A DNA stretch of 64,000 nt. Origin: Anaeromassilibacillus sp001305115 (GTDB lineage Bacteria > Bacillota > Clostridia > Oscillospirales > Acutalibacteraceae). Shown piece after piece: positions 9,401-16,761 of the stretch. Positions within the stretch are counted from its first letter, which is position 1, and each line of letters begins with the position of its first letter. Where the stretch lies: positions 1,860,001-1,924,000 of the forward strand of contig AP031437.1 of NCBI GenBank assembly GCA_042854365.1, written 5' to 3'. The notes beneath the pieces were generated by a model, which saw nothing but the letters and a program-made list of their open reading frames with translations, was not told where the DNA came from and did no database searches. The position numbers and the translations under genes are program-made.

Positions 9401-10199
9401 AACGGCGCGCATCAAAGAAGAGGCCGTTGATGTGGGACTGGGCGCTCTCAATGGTAGGCGGCTCGCTGGGGCGCAATTTCCGATAAACTTCGAAAAGCGC
9501 CTCCTCCATGTTTTTACAAGGGTCTTTCTCAATGGTTGCGTTGATGCGGTCATCATCGCCAAAATACTCGCGGATCTCTTCATCGCTGCCCAGGCCAAGG
9601 GCGCGGATAAAGACCGTCACAGGGATTTTGCGGTTCTTGTCGATGCGAACATAAAACACATCGTTGGCGTCATTTTCGTATTCCAACCACGCGCCGCGGT
9701 TCGGAATAACCGTGGAGCTAAACAATTCCTTGCCGGTCTTGTCATACTCCATCTTATAATAGACGCCGGGAGAACGAACCAACTGGGATACGATCACACG
9801 TTCTGCGCCGTTGATTACAAAGGTGCCGCTTTCAGTCATCAGCGGGAAATCGCCCATAAAGACCTCAGATTCCTTGATCTCTCCGCTCTCCTTGTTCAGG
9901 AGACGGGCGGTCACCCGGAGTGCAGCCGCATAGGTGGCGTCGCGCTCCTTGCACTCTTCCACGCTATAGTTCGGCTTGTCGACATCCAGTTTGTAGTCCA
10001 CAAAATCGAGGACCAGATTGCCCGTATAATCTGTGATCCCTGAGACATCCTTAAAAACTTCCTTCAAGCCTTCATCCAGGAACCACTTGTAGGAATTTTT
10101 CTGGACCTCGATCAGATTGGGCATATCCAGCACTTCGTCAATGCGTGAGAAGCTCATGCGGACATTTTTGCCGACCTGTACCGGTTTGACATTCACCAT
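6456..10199 (-). CDS. rpoB: DNA-directed RNA polymerase subunit beta
   Basis: Second-largest RNA polymerase subunit. I start it at the ATG at 10199 (MVNVKPVQVGKNVRMSF), 8 nt after GGAGTGAT, giving 1247 residues; the frame remains open 21 codons upstream but without a ribosome binding site. The rifampicin pocket is wild type (SPLSQFMDQTNPLAELTHKR then LSALGPGGL). The C-terminus carries an unusual acidic tail: 34 of the last 72 residues are Asp or Glu, with DDLF occurring three times. Upstream genes are unrelated, so rplJL is not immediately adjacent as it often is. Confidence 0.99.
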   Translation of the reverse strand: MVNVKPVQVGKNVRMSFSRIDEVLDMPNLIEVQKNSYKWFLDEGLKEVFKDVSGITDYTGNLVLDFVDYKLDVDKPNYSVEECKERDATYAAALRVTARLLNKESGEIKESEVFMGDFPLMTESGTFVINGAERVIVSQLVRSPGVYYKMEYDKTGKELFSSTVIPNRGAWLEYENDANDVFYVRIDKNRKIPVTVFIRALGLGSDEEIREYFGDDDRINATIEKDPCKNMEEALFEVYRKLRPSEPPTIESAQSHINGLFFDARRYDLSRVGRYKYNKKLNLAGRITGQQLARPIVNPLTGELMAEEGQVVSRELAKEIDDAGVSVVYVTVNEREVKVISNGMVDIQKFVNFDAVTECDINERVRFSVLAEILGECGDDDEALKDMIRSRRDELIPKHIIIDDIFSSINYMNCLAVGLGSVDDIDHLGNRRIRSVGELLQNQFRIGFSRLERVIRERMTLQAQDLEVLTPHSLINIRPVVAAIKEFFGSSPLSQFMDQTNPLAELTHKRRLSALGPGGLSRDRAGFEVRDVHYSHYGRMCPIETPEGPNIGLISYLATFARINQYGFIEAPYRRVDKETGIVTDEVVYMTADMEDEYIVAQANEPLDEDGRFKHLKVNARSRDEFVEVERERADFMDVSPRMVVSVATAMIPFLENDDANRALMGSNMQRQAVPLLRTESPIVGTGMEYKAGVDSGVCVLAKRAGVVRSVSADEVRVTRDDGEIDTYHIIKFMRSNQGTCVNQVPVVSVGDRVQVGDVIADGPATKDGEISLGKNALIGFMTWEGYNYEDAVLISEKIVRDDVYTSIHIEEYETEARDTKLGPEEITRDIPNVNEDLLRDLDESGIIRVGAEVRAGDILVGKVTPKGETELTAEERLLRAIFGEKAREVRDTSLRVPHGEYGIVVDVKVFTRENSHDELSPGVNKVVRCYIAQKRKISVGDKMAGRHGNKGVVSRILPVEDMPFLPDGTPLDIVLNPLGVPSRMNIGQVLEVHLGMAAKALGWKIMTPVFDGAHEDDIRECFKQAGMREDGKILLKDGRTGEYFDNPVTVGYMYYLKLHHLVDDKIHARSTGPYSLVTQQPLGGKAQFGGQRFGEMEVWALEAYGAAYTLQEILTVKSDDVVGRVKTYEAIVKGQNIPKPGVPESFKVLIKELQSLGLDVKVLDRNNEEIDLKQNFDDDDDMGFTPSDDLFDEPTVEDGELDGYSTEEHEDDDLFDGDDFPSDGDDDLFEKEEPFDISSDGDGEQE

Positions 10200-10257
10200 T
10201 GGCTCAATCACTCCATTCAAAAATTTACCATCCTGATTGTGGCATCTATCTGGGAAA

Positions 10258-10303
10258 CACAACTCTCTTCACAAGAAGGGCTTGCCTTTTTAGAGGAGTT
10301 GTG
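10258..10303 (-). other. Inverted repeat in rpoB leader
   Basis: CACAACTC at 10258-10265 and GAGTTGTG at 10296-10303 form an 8-bp stem within the roughly 150-nt untranslated leader of rpoB. There is no U-tract, so it is not a terminator. A role in control of rpoBC translation or mRNA stability is possible but unproven. Confidence 0.4.
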
Positions 10304-10358
10304 ATATGATAATCAAACATGGACATGCGTATATCTTTCCATGATGATGCAGTTTAAT

Positions 10359-10387
10359 ATTTTATAACAATATATAGTGTTTGTCAA
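10359..10387 (-). promoter_or_regulatory. Sigma-A promoter of rpoBC
   Basis: Minus strand: TTGACA (10382-10387), 17-bp spacer, TAAAAT (10359-10364). It gives rpoBC an independent promoter about 150 nt upstream of the rpoB start codon. Confidence 0.85.
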
Positions 10388-10507
10388 GGTAATTTGTGGT
10401 TTTACCTTGACTTTTTTGTTTTTTTATGCTGATACACACTTTCCACTCGGTTTTCTGTACAAAAACGCCAAATTCTCCAGAAATTCTTATCCTTTTGTTT
10501 CCAAACG

Positions 10508-10551
10508 AAAGCGCCTGCGAAGCATCCCAAACGATGTTTTGCAGGCGCTTT
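10508..10551 (-). terminator. Terminator downstream of chromate transporter genes
   Basis: AAAGCGCCTGC (10508-10518) pairs with GCAGGCGCTTT (10541-10551). It is followed by T-rich sequence in both directions, better on the plus strand. It sits just past the stop codon of the downstream CHR-domain gene and separates that operon from rpoB. Confidence 0.75.
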
Positions 10552-10561
10552 TTAAGCATCT

Positions 10562-11125
10562 CTAAAATGGAATAAACTCCTGTGCCGAACAAAAAACAAT
10601 CCCCAGACTGGCTGAAAACAAGATCAATAAAATGGGATGTGGCTTTTTCCAGAGCATCAGGAGAAACGCCAAAGCAAAAATGGCAATCCCAGTCCAATTG
10701 ACAGAAGAGAACGTTCCTTCCGGGAAGAAATTGGTCGAGCTGATTGAAAAAGCTGCCGCCGCAATCAACCCCACCACCGCTGGCCGCAGGCCGTATAGCG
10801 CGCCCTGTACAAAGCGATTTTCCTGCATGGACAAAAACCATTTGGCCACCAAAAGGATGATCAGGAAGGACGGCAATACTACACCGGCTGTCGCACAAAT
10901 TGCTCCCGCAATTCCTTCGGTTTCAGCTCCGATATAAGTTGCAATATTCACGGCAAATGGTCCGGGAGTCGATTCGCTGACAGCGATAAAATCGATCAAA
11001 TCCGTCGGTTGCAACCAATGGTTCCGCTGTACTTCTTCTTGAATCAACGGAATCATTGCGTACCCACCGCCGATGGTAAAAAGCCCGATCTTAAAGAAGG
11101 TAAAAAACAGATGAAGCAATGTCAC
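10562..11125 (-). CDS. Chromate-family transporter, second half-subunit
   Basis: Half-length CHR-domain membrane protein, 187 residues, about five to six hydrophobic segments. The family signature FKIGLFTIGGGYAMIPLIQEE is at the N-terminus and ESTPGPFAVNIATYIG follows. Start GTG at 11125: its GTGA overlaps the stop codon of the upstream CHR gene, indicating translational coupling. In Bacillota such pairs of short CHR proteins act together as one transporter; substrates may be chromate/sulfate-like anions, but the natural substrate here is unknown. Confidence 0.9.
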   Translation of the reverse strand: MTLLHLFFTFFKIGLFTIGGGYAMIPLIQEEVQRNHWLQPTDLIDFIAVSESTPGPFAVNIATYIGAETEGIAGAICATAGVVLPSFLIILLVAKWFLSMQENRFVQGALYGLRPAVVGLIAAAAFSISSTNFFPEGTFSSVNWTGIAIFALAFLLMLWKKPHPILLILFSASLGIVFCSAQEFIPF

Positions 11126-11694
11126 TGTGCTGCACCGCCCTTTCCATGCAGCCAAAGTTGAACCACTACTCCCGCTATGGCGGCGAACACAATCACCAGT
11201 ATCACATTGGCACTGAAAAAAGTGACTAGGACAAAGGCCACTGCCGCAACAAGCAGCGTAAAGATGTTTTTGGGACATTGCTTCGATAACTTGAGCACAG
11301 CATTCAAAATCAATACTGCTACGCCTGCACGGACTCCTACAAAAGCATAATTGACATATTGCAACTCCTTAAACTGTTGAATCACCCCAGCCAACAACAG
11401 GATGATGAAAAACGATGGGAGTATCACCCCTATGGTAGCAAAAAGTGCTCCCCAGAACCCCGCCACACGGTACCCGACGAATGTCGCTGAATTGACAGCG
11501 ATTACCCCCGGAGTTGATTCTGCAATCGCCAACATATCCAAAAGATCCTGGTCGTCAATCCAATGGTGCCTTTCAATGGTTTCCCTCTGGATCAACGGAA
11601 TCATCGCATACCCGCCTCCAAAGGTAAACGCACCGATCTTTAAAAAAGTGATAAACAGTTTTACGTATCGCTGTTTGAACGATTCCTGTTTCAT
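11122..11694 (-). CDS. Chromate-family transporter, first half-subunit
   Basis: 190-residue CHR-domain membrane protein with the motif GAFTFGGGYAMIPLI and ESTPGVIAVNSATFVG. ATG at 11694 follows GGGGAGGAAACAAA; an upstream in-frame ATG would place this ribosome binding site inside the protein. Its stop codon overlaps the GTG of the partner gene by 4 nt. The two proteins are diverged paralogues that probably assemble as a heteromer in the cytoplasmic membrane. The physiological ion is not evident from sequence. Confidence 0.9.
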   Translation of the reverse strand: MKQESFKQRYVKLFITFLKIGAFTFGGGYAMIPLIQRETIERHHWIDDQDLLDMLAIAESTPGVIAVNSATFVGYRVAGFWGALFATIGVILPSFFIILLLAGVIQQFKELQYVNYAFVGVRAGVAVLILNAVLKLSKQCPKNIFTLLVAAVAFVLVTFFSANVILVIVFAAIAGVVVQLWLHGKGGAAQ

Positions 11695-11765
11695 TTTGTT
11701 TCCTCCCCTTTCCAGTCTTCTTTCTATTGTATCTTGGGAGGAATTTACATACAACGGTATTTGTG

Positions 11766-13343
11766 TTAAATTGTATCTTTTTGTACTAGGAAATGCTCTA
11801 GATTCTGTTCATAGAATGGACGGTTATCGTCCTGGATATCCCCCCAATAACGGTAGATTTCCTCACGCAAATCGGGGTCATCCGTCTGTTGGTAAAGCGC
11901 CTTCACATAGGGGAACGAAGCTTCTGGGGTCGTATACAAGGCGCTCAAATCCACGGCATTTAATGTCCCATCCATATAACGATCGATGTTATACCGCGCA
12001 ATCAAGCCATCTACATTGCTATAACACAAGATCAAAAAGCACGCGGAAAAGGCGATCACCAGGGCCTTTGCCAGATTGATTGTCCGGAATTGTGCAACGA
12101 TCACAATAGAAAACACGACAAACAGCAACACCATAAACCAACTGGTATACACACGGAGAAGGGTCAACCCATATTGCTGAATATAAAGAACCATCTTACT
12201 CAAAGCCGTTGCAATAAGAAGAAGCGTCTCGGCAGAGATCAGCACCGAAAATACGATCATAGGACGCACAGGCCGCCCTTCCATCCTTTTCGTGAATAAG
12301 CGTACACCTCCCAAAACAAACAAGTTGATGGTTGCCACCTCACAAAGCTCAAAAAACCCTTGGCGGGCATATTCCGCATAAGTAAGCCCCTCAGGACGCA
12401 CGCCGGTAAAGGCAGAAAACAGGGTCGCCGCCTGCGCAGCGAAGAAAAGCACGTATACACCGCTCAACAACACTAAAATAGTGACCGTCATGGCCGCCGG
12501 CAATCTTCTGCGCCTCTCTCTCCCTGTATCCACCTGCTCTTTGCTGCGGGTAGCTACTCCACGCTTTTGCAGATTTCCATACAGCATCCCAAAGAAGTAA
12601 CACCCGATCAGCCACGCCGGGAGTAGACGCAGCAGAATAATCAAAAGATGTTCGCCAAATTCCGCGGTCATTTTCTGAACCATTCGCGCAAATGTCACAT
12701 CGGCTTTTGTCAAAAGTGCCCCCACTAGTAGGACCAGTGGAACAGCCACCAAAATCCCCACGCCTACTGCCAGCATATTTTTACTTTTTCGGTTTTTTCC
12801 CGCGGTGCTTCGTAGAATTTTGGGAGCACAGGAAATATTGAAAAACGGAATTTGGAGCAATTGATCTACCAAATCCGGCACAACAAAGCGACCGAGGGAA
12901 GGTTCCAGACGGGAATTACAGGCCGCTGCCATCCAATAGGCTGTCACCACCACACAAAAAATAAGATTGAAAAACTTCAGAATCCCATTCGAAAACAGTG
13001 CGAAGTACAGTGCAGACACCATGGCCAGTATCAACCAAGCATAACTACTCTTTGGCGGCGAAACAGCCCGCTTTCGCATATAAAGCAATGCCGTTGTATC
13101 GAAACAGATCGCAAAGATGGTTACTCCTACGCCAAGCGAACTCGGAGATAAAATTGCCAATGGATTTACCAGCCAAACAAAGAGATAACCGCATACGAGC
13201 GCCAAAATGGCAAAGTACGCATCCACGCTTGTGAAGGGAATGGACGAACCCTTTTGCTCACATTTCGAGCCGGACTGAATCGCCGGATTTTGATAGACAC
13301 GGCTGTCCGGCAAATTGGGCACACCAGTGGTTTTGGGGTGCAA
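11766..13343 (-). CDS. DUF4173-family multi-pass membrane protein, 5' frameshift likely
   Basis: About 525 residues with ten or more hydrophobic segments, matching the DUF4173 type of membrane protein found in Firmicutes; function unknown. The open frame begins with TTG at 13343, six nt after GGGAG. A better start exists in another frame: ATG at 13375 preceded by AAAGGAGC, encoding MNPYTNDGSTTCTPKPLVCPICRTAV. Joining this to the main frame (VYQNPAIQSGSKCEQKG) needs a single -1 shift near 13300 and would give an N-terminal zinc-ribbon-like CPxC...CEQ(C/K) segment. So this is either a sequencing error, a mutation or programmed shifting. The next genes upstream are the HTH/DUF2975 pair. Confidence 0.75.
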   Translation of the reverse strand: MHPKTTGVPNLPDSRVYQNPAIQSGSKCEQKGSSIPFTSVDAYFAILALVCGYLFVWLVNPLAILSPSSLGVGVTIFAICFDTTALLYMRKRAVSPPKSSYAWLILAMVSALYFALFSNGILKFFNLIFCVVVTAYWMAAACNSRLEPSLGRFVVPDLVDQLLQIPFFNISCAPKILRSTAGKNRKSKNMLAVGVGILVAVPLVLLVGALLTKADVTFARMVQKMTAEFGEHLLIILLRLLPAWLIGCYFFGMLYGNLQKRGVATRSKEQVDTGRERRRRLPAAMTVTILVLLSGVYVLFFAAQAATLFSAFTGVRPEGLTYAEYARQGFFELCEVATINLFVLGGVRLFTKRMEGRPVRPMIVFSVLISAETLLLIATALSKMVLYIQQYGLTLLRVYTSWFMVLLFVVFSIVIVAQFRTINLAKALVIAFSACFLILCYSNVDGLIARYNIDRYMDGTLNAVDLSALYTTPEASFPYVKALYQQTDDPDLREEIYRYWGDIQDDNRPFYEQNLEHFLVQKDTI

Positions 13344-13408
13344 GTAGTACTCCCATCATTTGTATACGGATTCATTTTGCAATGCTCCTTTCCGCCATTT
13401 TTTGTATG

Positions 13409-13615
13409 TCAGAATTCTCGATATTCTAAGATGTCCGCAGGTTGACAGTCCAACGCACGGCAGATTGCTTCTAGGGTTGAAAACCGGATCGCCTTGGCCT
13501 TGTTATTTTTTAAAATAGAGAGATTCGCAGGGGTAATTCCCACTTTTTCCGCCAATTCGCCTGCCGAGATTTTTCTCTTGGCCATCATGACGTCCAGATT
13601 GACAACAATCGGCAT
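13409..13615 (-). CDS. Small XRE/Cro-type HTH regulator (YozG-like)
   Basis: 68-residue protein that is almost entirely one helix-turn-helix domain: MMAKRKISAGELAEKVGIT then PANLSILKNNKAKAIRF, then a helix with LEAICRALDCQPADILEY. ATG at 13615 follows AAAGGAAG. In Firmicutes this short regulator type is regularly paired with a DUF2975 membrane protein, and here such a gene lies 29 bp upstream. The likely role is sequence-specific repression, perhaps of the pair itself. Confidence 0.88.
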   Translation of the reverse strand: MPIVVNLDVMMAKRKISAGELAEKVGITPANLSILKNNKAKAIRFSTLEAICRALDCQPADILEYREF

Positions 13616-13644
13616 GTCGTTCTTCCTTTCATCGCTCAAACGTA

Positions 13645-14091
13645 TCAGATCGTATAATCGTTTTCTGTCTTGATTGCAATGGCCTGTTCAAATACATTTT
13701 TGACCACCCGGACAATGAGGCCACAGAAAGCTGCTGCGGCTGCCACCAGAAAAAACGATGTATAATACAAACCGGAGACCAAAGTCACCACACCAACAGC
13801 AATACACAACCAGGAGATCACTCGCAATAACGTGACATTCTCCTTTTCAAATACACGCTCCCGGCGAATGTTGCGCAATAACCGGTGCAGACACAGCAGG
13901 AGAAAAAAGCCGGGAACTGCACAGCAGTAAATGGTTATTCGGAAGGCCAAATGGATCGATTGCGCTGCCGGTGAATTGCCGAAGTACCAAACGACAATCT
14001 GTGGTGCAAAGATCACTCCAGCTACCAAAAGTACAAAAAACAGCCTCGTACAAAAAATGGAAAGCATCAGAGATTTCGATTTCGTCCACAT
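13645..14091 (-). CDS. DUF2975-type membrane protein
   Basis: 148 residues, four hydrophobic segments (about 10-30, 46-68, 86-108, 112-130) and a short polar C-terminus. ATG at 14091 follows AAAGGAGGATTCACG. The composition and the adjacent small XRE regulator fit the DUF2975/YozG pair known from Firmicutes, in which the membrane protein is thought to sense an unknown signal for the regulator. No enzymatic motif is visible. Confidence 0.8.
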   Translation of the reverse strand: MWTKSKSLMLSIFCTRLFFVLLVAGVIFAPQIVVWYFGNSPAAQSIHLAFRITIYCCAVPGFFLLLCLHRLLRNIRRERVFEKENVTLLRVISWLCIAVGVVTLVSGLYYTSFFLVAAAAAFCGLIVRVVKNVFEQAIAIKTENDYTI

Positions 14092-14187
14092 CGTGAATCC
14101 TCCTTTGATTTTCTGCTTCTATTGTAACACGCTAACAACTGTTTTGCAATATATTTTTATCGTTTATCAATAAATTCATACTGTTAT

Positions 14188-14274
14188 TCATGGTAATTTG
14201 AAAAAATAGAATGACATCGGATATTCTTCGAAAATCGTTTGTAATGATTCTTTCGTGACAAACGGTACTTTCAT
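14188..14274 (-). pseudogene. Duplicated 5' fragment of lysA
   Basis: From an ATG at 14274 the frame reads MKVPFVTKESLQTIFEEYP, the N-terminus of the lysA product 1.05 kb away (MKKPFVTKEQLQAIVEEYP). By my count 55 of the first 66 nt are identical; similarity ends near 14205 and the frame soon stops. It abuts the end of a decayed IS200-type element, so the duplication may be tied to that element. Confidence 0.8.
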
Positions 14275-14300
14275 AGAATTCAAACAAAACCCAACAAATA

Positions 14301-14330
14301 AATATCCCCCGGCAAAAGCCGGGGGATATT
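14301..14330. repeat. Hairpin at right end of IS200 remnant
   Basis: 13-bp perfect stem with AAAA loop, followed by T-rich sequence. Probably the right-end subterminal palindrome, which may also terminate transcription. Confidence 0.6.
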
Positions 14331-14439
14331 TTATATGCGGGCGAAACCCTATATTGCTGGCAGCACGTGTCATGCCACGTTGGTACGCTCTGGCAGCTGC
14401 AAAAGGTTTGTTACTTGCTACTCGTAAACGAGTTTTTTC

Positions 14440-14967
14440 AAAGTTTCCCATCGTCAGCTGTTCTCCTGTCTTACCTTCTTTCAACTGCTTTTGGATGTGC
14501 TCTTTGAATCCTTTTTGCATCCTTTCCTACTATATCTACAGAATATTCTCTACACTATAATTCCCGATTCCGGTCTGGATATTTTCGTGGATTATCAGAC
14601 TACTGTTTCCTTTCAAATATTCCATGAAGCTTGACATCAACCCTTTGGACGGTATTTCTCCCAACAGATGCACACGATTCGGACATCCTTCTGCTTCCAC
14701 AATTTTTGTCTTTTTCCATTCGCAAAGAGTCCTCAGAATTTCTCCGATCTCCCGCCTCGTTTCTTTACAAAACATCTTCCTTCTATACCTTGGAGCAAAT
14801 ACGATCGCGATCTAAATCACACACTTTCCCATAAGGTAGGTTCCTATGAAATAGGATTTTTCCGTTTTGATCAACCTCCATAGGTCTGGTTGGTTTAGGT
14901 TATCATCGACAATGCGATATGATATTTGCAATTTCATCCTATGTGATAAACGGTTTCTGTCATTCAT
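14440..14967 (-). pseudogene. IS200-type transposase tnpA, inactivated
   Basis: Y1 (HUH) single-strand transposase broken into at least three frames. The start at 14967 (MNDRNRLSH) has the ribosome binding site AAAGGAGGATATTTCA. A frame-shifted stretch with a stop in place of Trp then encodes NCKYHI. After about 100 bp of foreign-looking sequence comes IVFAPRYRRK...IGEILRTLCEWK...VHLLGEIPSKGLMSSFMEYLKG (14805-14540). A third frame carries a C-terminal piece, EHIQKQLKEGKTGEQLTM. The catalytic HUH motif, normally DHVH, reads NRVH, so the first metal-binding His is lost. Not functional. Confidence 0.82.
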
Positions 14968-14975
14968 TGAAATAT

Positions 14976-15035
14976 CCTCCTTTTGTTGTTCTTGGCAGTT
15001 GCCAGACCGTAAAAACATTCTTCAACAAAAGGAGG
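14976..15035 (-). promoter_or_regulatory. Hairpin sequestering the tnpA ribosome binding site
   Basis: CCTCCTTTTGTTG (14976-14988) and CAACAAAAGGAGG (15023-15035) form a perfect 13-bp stem that buries the Shine-Dalgarno of tnpA. IS200 is known to repress its transposase translation in this way. Confidence 0.75.
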
Positions 15036-15109
15036 TCTTTTTTCTATATCATCGCCATAAGCCTTCTTTTGTACCACTCGCAAGGCGAGCGGTTTTATTC
15101 ATACAAAAA

Positions 15110-15131
15110 GCCCGCGGAAAAATCCGCGGGC
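15110..15131 (-). terminator. Left-end IS hairpin / lysA-proximal terminator
   Basis: 9-bp GC-rich stem with AAAA loop followed on the minus strand by TTTTTG. It would stop transcripts arriving from lysA (ends at 15326) before they enter the IS remnant; IS200 left ends are known to contain such terminators. Confidence 0.7.
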
Positions 15132-15325
15132 AAAACTGTAATCATTTGTAATAAATATACTGTCATTTTAATAAATGGCATCTGTAATAGCCAAAGCATT
15201 CCCACTCGATTGTAGGGGAAAGCTTTGGTTTATTCATGCAAAACCGCTCTTCAATATGTCGAATCCCCGAAAGCCCTTTTCTTGGCGGCCAATGCTCTTT
15301 GCCACTCCTTTAAAGGGAGGAATTC

Positions 15326-16585
15326 TCAATACCGGTCAAACAGGCCTGTAAAATCAAACGTTGCAAAATAATCCTTCGGCGTTTCTGCACGGCGAATCAA
15401 TTGCGCTGTTCCATCCTCTTTCAAAAGGATTTCTGCCGAACGCAACTTTCCGTTGTAATTATATCCCATAGAAAAGCCGTGTGCACCAGTATCGTGCAGG
15501 ACTAAAAGATCTCCCATATCAATCTTCGGAAGCATCCGGTCGATGGCAAATTTGTCATTGTTTTCACAGAGGCCGCCGGTGACATCATATTTGTGGTCAC
15601 AGGGCTGATCTTCTTTTCCCATCACAGTGATGTGGTGGTATGCACCATACATCGCCGGGCGCATCAGGTTGGCGGCACAGGCATCCACTCCGATATATTC
15701 TTTGTACGTGTGCTTTTCATGAATCGCCTTTGTGACCAAGCAGCCGTTCGGTCCCAACATGTAACGGCCCAGCTCCGTAAAGATTGCCACATCGCCCATG
15801 CCAGCGGGGACCAAAACCTCCTCATAAGCTTTGCGTACCCCTTCCCCCACTGCCAGAATGTCCACTTCTTGTTGATCGGGACGATACGGGATACCAACGC
15901 CGCCGGAGAGATTGATGAAGGCGATATGCGCTCCGGTTTTCTCGTTCAATTCCACTGCAAGCTCAAACAAAATGCGCGCCAAAGTTGGATAATACTCGTT
16001 CGTTGTGGTATTGCTGGCGAGGAACGCATGGATTCCAAAGTGCTTTGCACCCAGCTTCTGCAATTTTTTATACCCCTCGATCATCTGCTCTTTCGTAAAT
16101 CCATATTTTGCATCGCCGGGGTTGTCCATAATTGTATTGCTGATTGCAAACGTCCCACCCGGATTATACCGGCAGCTGATCGTCTCCGGAATTCCAACCA
16201 AGCTGTTTAAAAAGTCAATGTGGGTGAAATCATCCAGATTGATCGTTGCATGCAATTTAGCCGCATATTCAAAATCTTGAGCGGGTGTGTCGTTGGAAGA
16301 AAACATAATCGCCTTTCCCGAAAAACCGCACGTCTCTGCCATCATCAACTCGGTTAAAGAAGAGCAGTCAACTCCACAGCCCTCTTCCTGTAAAATCTTT
16401 AAAATGAACGGGTTCGGTGTGGCTTTGACAGCGAAATATTCCTTAAAGCCCTTATTCCATGCGAACGCCTTTTGCAGGTTGCGCGCGCGCGTGCGAATTC
16501 CTTTTTCATCATAGAGATGGAATGGCGTCGGATATTCTTCGACAATCGCTTGTAACTGTTCTTTGGTGACAAATGGTTTTTTCAT
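15326..16585 (-). CDS. lysA: Diaminopimelate decarboxylase
   Basis: PLP enzyme (fold-type III) converting meso-diaminopimelate to L-lysine and CO2, the last step of lysine synthesis. 419 residues. The PLP lysine is K54 in YFAVKATPNP; the Gly-rich phosphate-binding segment LSGGVGIPY and the C-terminal HDTGAHGFSMGYNYNG follow. ATG at 16585 follows GGAAAGTGGGAGCCAG. Monocistronic: its own consensus promoter lies 70 bp upstream and a hairpin terminator 200 bp downstream. A copy of its first 66 nt lies at 14209-14274. Confidence 0.95.
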   Translation of the reverse strand: MKKPFVTKEQLQAIVEEYPTPFHLYDEKGIRTRARNLQKAFAWNKGFKEYFAVKATPNPFILKILQEEGCGVDCSSLTELMMAETCGFSGKAIMFSSNDTPAQDFEYAAKLHATINLDDFTHIDFLNSLVGIPETISCRYNPGGTFAISNTIMDNPGDAKYGFTKEQMIEGYKKLQKLGAKHFGIHAFLASNTTTNEYYPTLARILFELAVELNEKTGAHIAFINLSGGVGIPYRPDQQEVDILAVGEGVRKAYEEVLVPAGMGDVAIFTELGRYMLGPNGCLVTKAIHEKHTYKEYIGVDACAANLMRPAMYGAYHHITVMGKEDQPCDHKYDVTGGLCENNDKFAIDRMLPKIDMGDLLVLHDTGAHGFSMGYNYNGKLRSAEILLKEDGTAQLIRRAETPKDYFATFDFTGLFDRY

Positions 16586-16657
16586 CTGGCTCCCACTTTC
16601 CTAATTCATTTCTATGCCGCAAGTTAGCACAGATTAACTTTCAAAATTGACGCTTAC

Positions 16658-16686
16658 AGTATAAAAAAGATTTGTTTTTTTGTCAA
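16658..16686 (-). promoter_or_regulatory. Sigma-A promoter of lysA
   Basis: Minus strand TTGACA (16681-16686), 17-bp A/T-rich spacer, TATACT (16658-16663). Near-consensus. No lysine riboswitch-sized leader is possible between it and the start codon. Confidence 0.85.
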
Positions 16687-16761
16687 GTTAAGCTTTTATA
16701 AAGTTCACTAAATTCCCTACGCATAGCGGTAATCAAAACCACATTCCTTATCTAGGGGAAC

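Larger units (their letters stand above)
14301..15131 (-). mobile_element. Decayed IS200/IS605-family element
   Basis: Contains a broken tnpA flanked by two strong hairpins, 14301-14330 (AATATCCCCCGGC / GCCGGGGGATATT) and 15110-15131 (GCCCGCGGA / TCCGCGGGC), in the positions of the subterminal palindromes of IS200-type elements. A ribosome-binding-site-sequestering hairpin precedes tnpA, also typical of IS200. Exact ends are uncertain because these elements lack terminal inverted repeats. About 830 bp, longer than usual because of an approximately 100-bp insert within tnpA. Confidence 0.7.

Noticed and set aside
6996..10043. Two long plus-strand frames opposite rpoB
   Set aside because: Same reason; rpoB is unequivocal on the minus strand.
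14255..14560. Plus-strand frame across the IS right end
   Set aside because: Runs through the hairpin and opposite the tnpA remnant; not a gene.
14536..14775. Stand-alone 79-residue gene
   Set aside because: It is the middle part of the decayed IS200 transposase.
16586..16760. Lysine riboswitch or T-box in front of lysA
   Set aside because: The consensus promoter leaves only about 65 nt of leader and none of the conserved riboswitch or T-box sequences are there.
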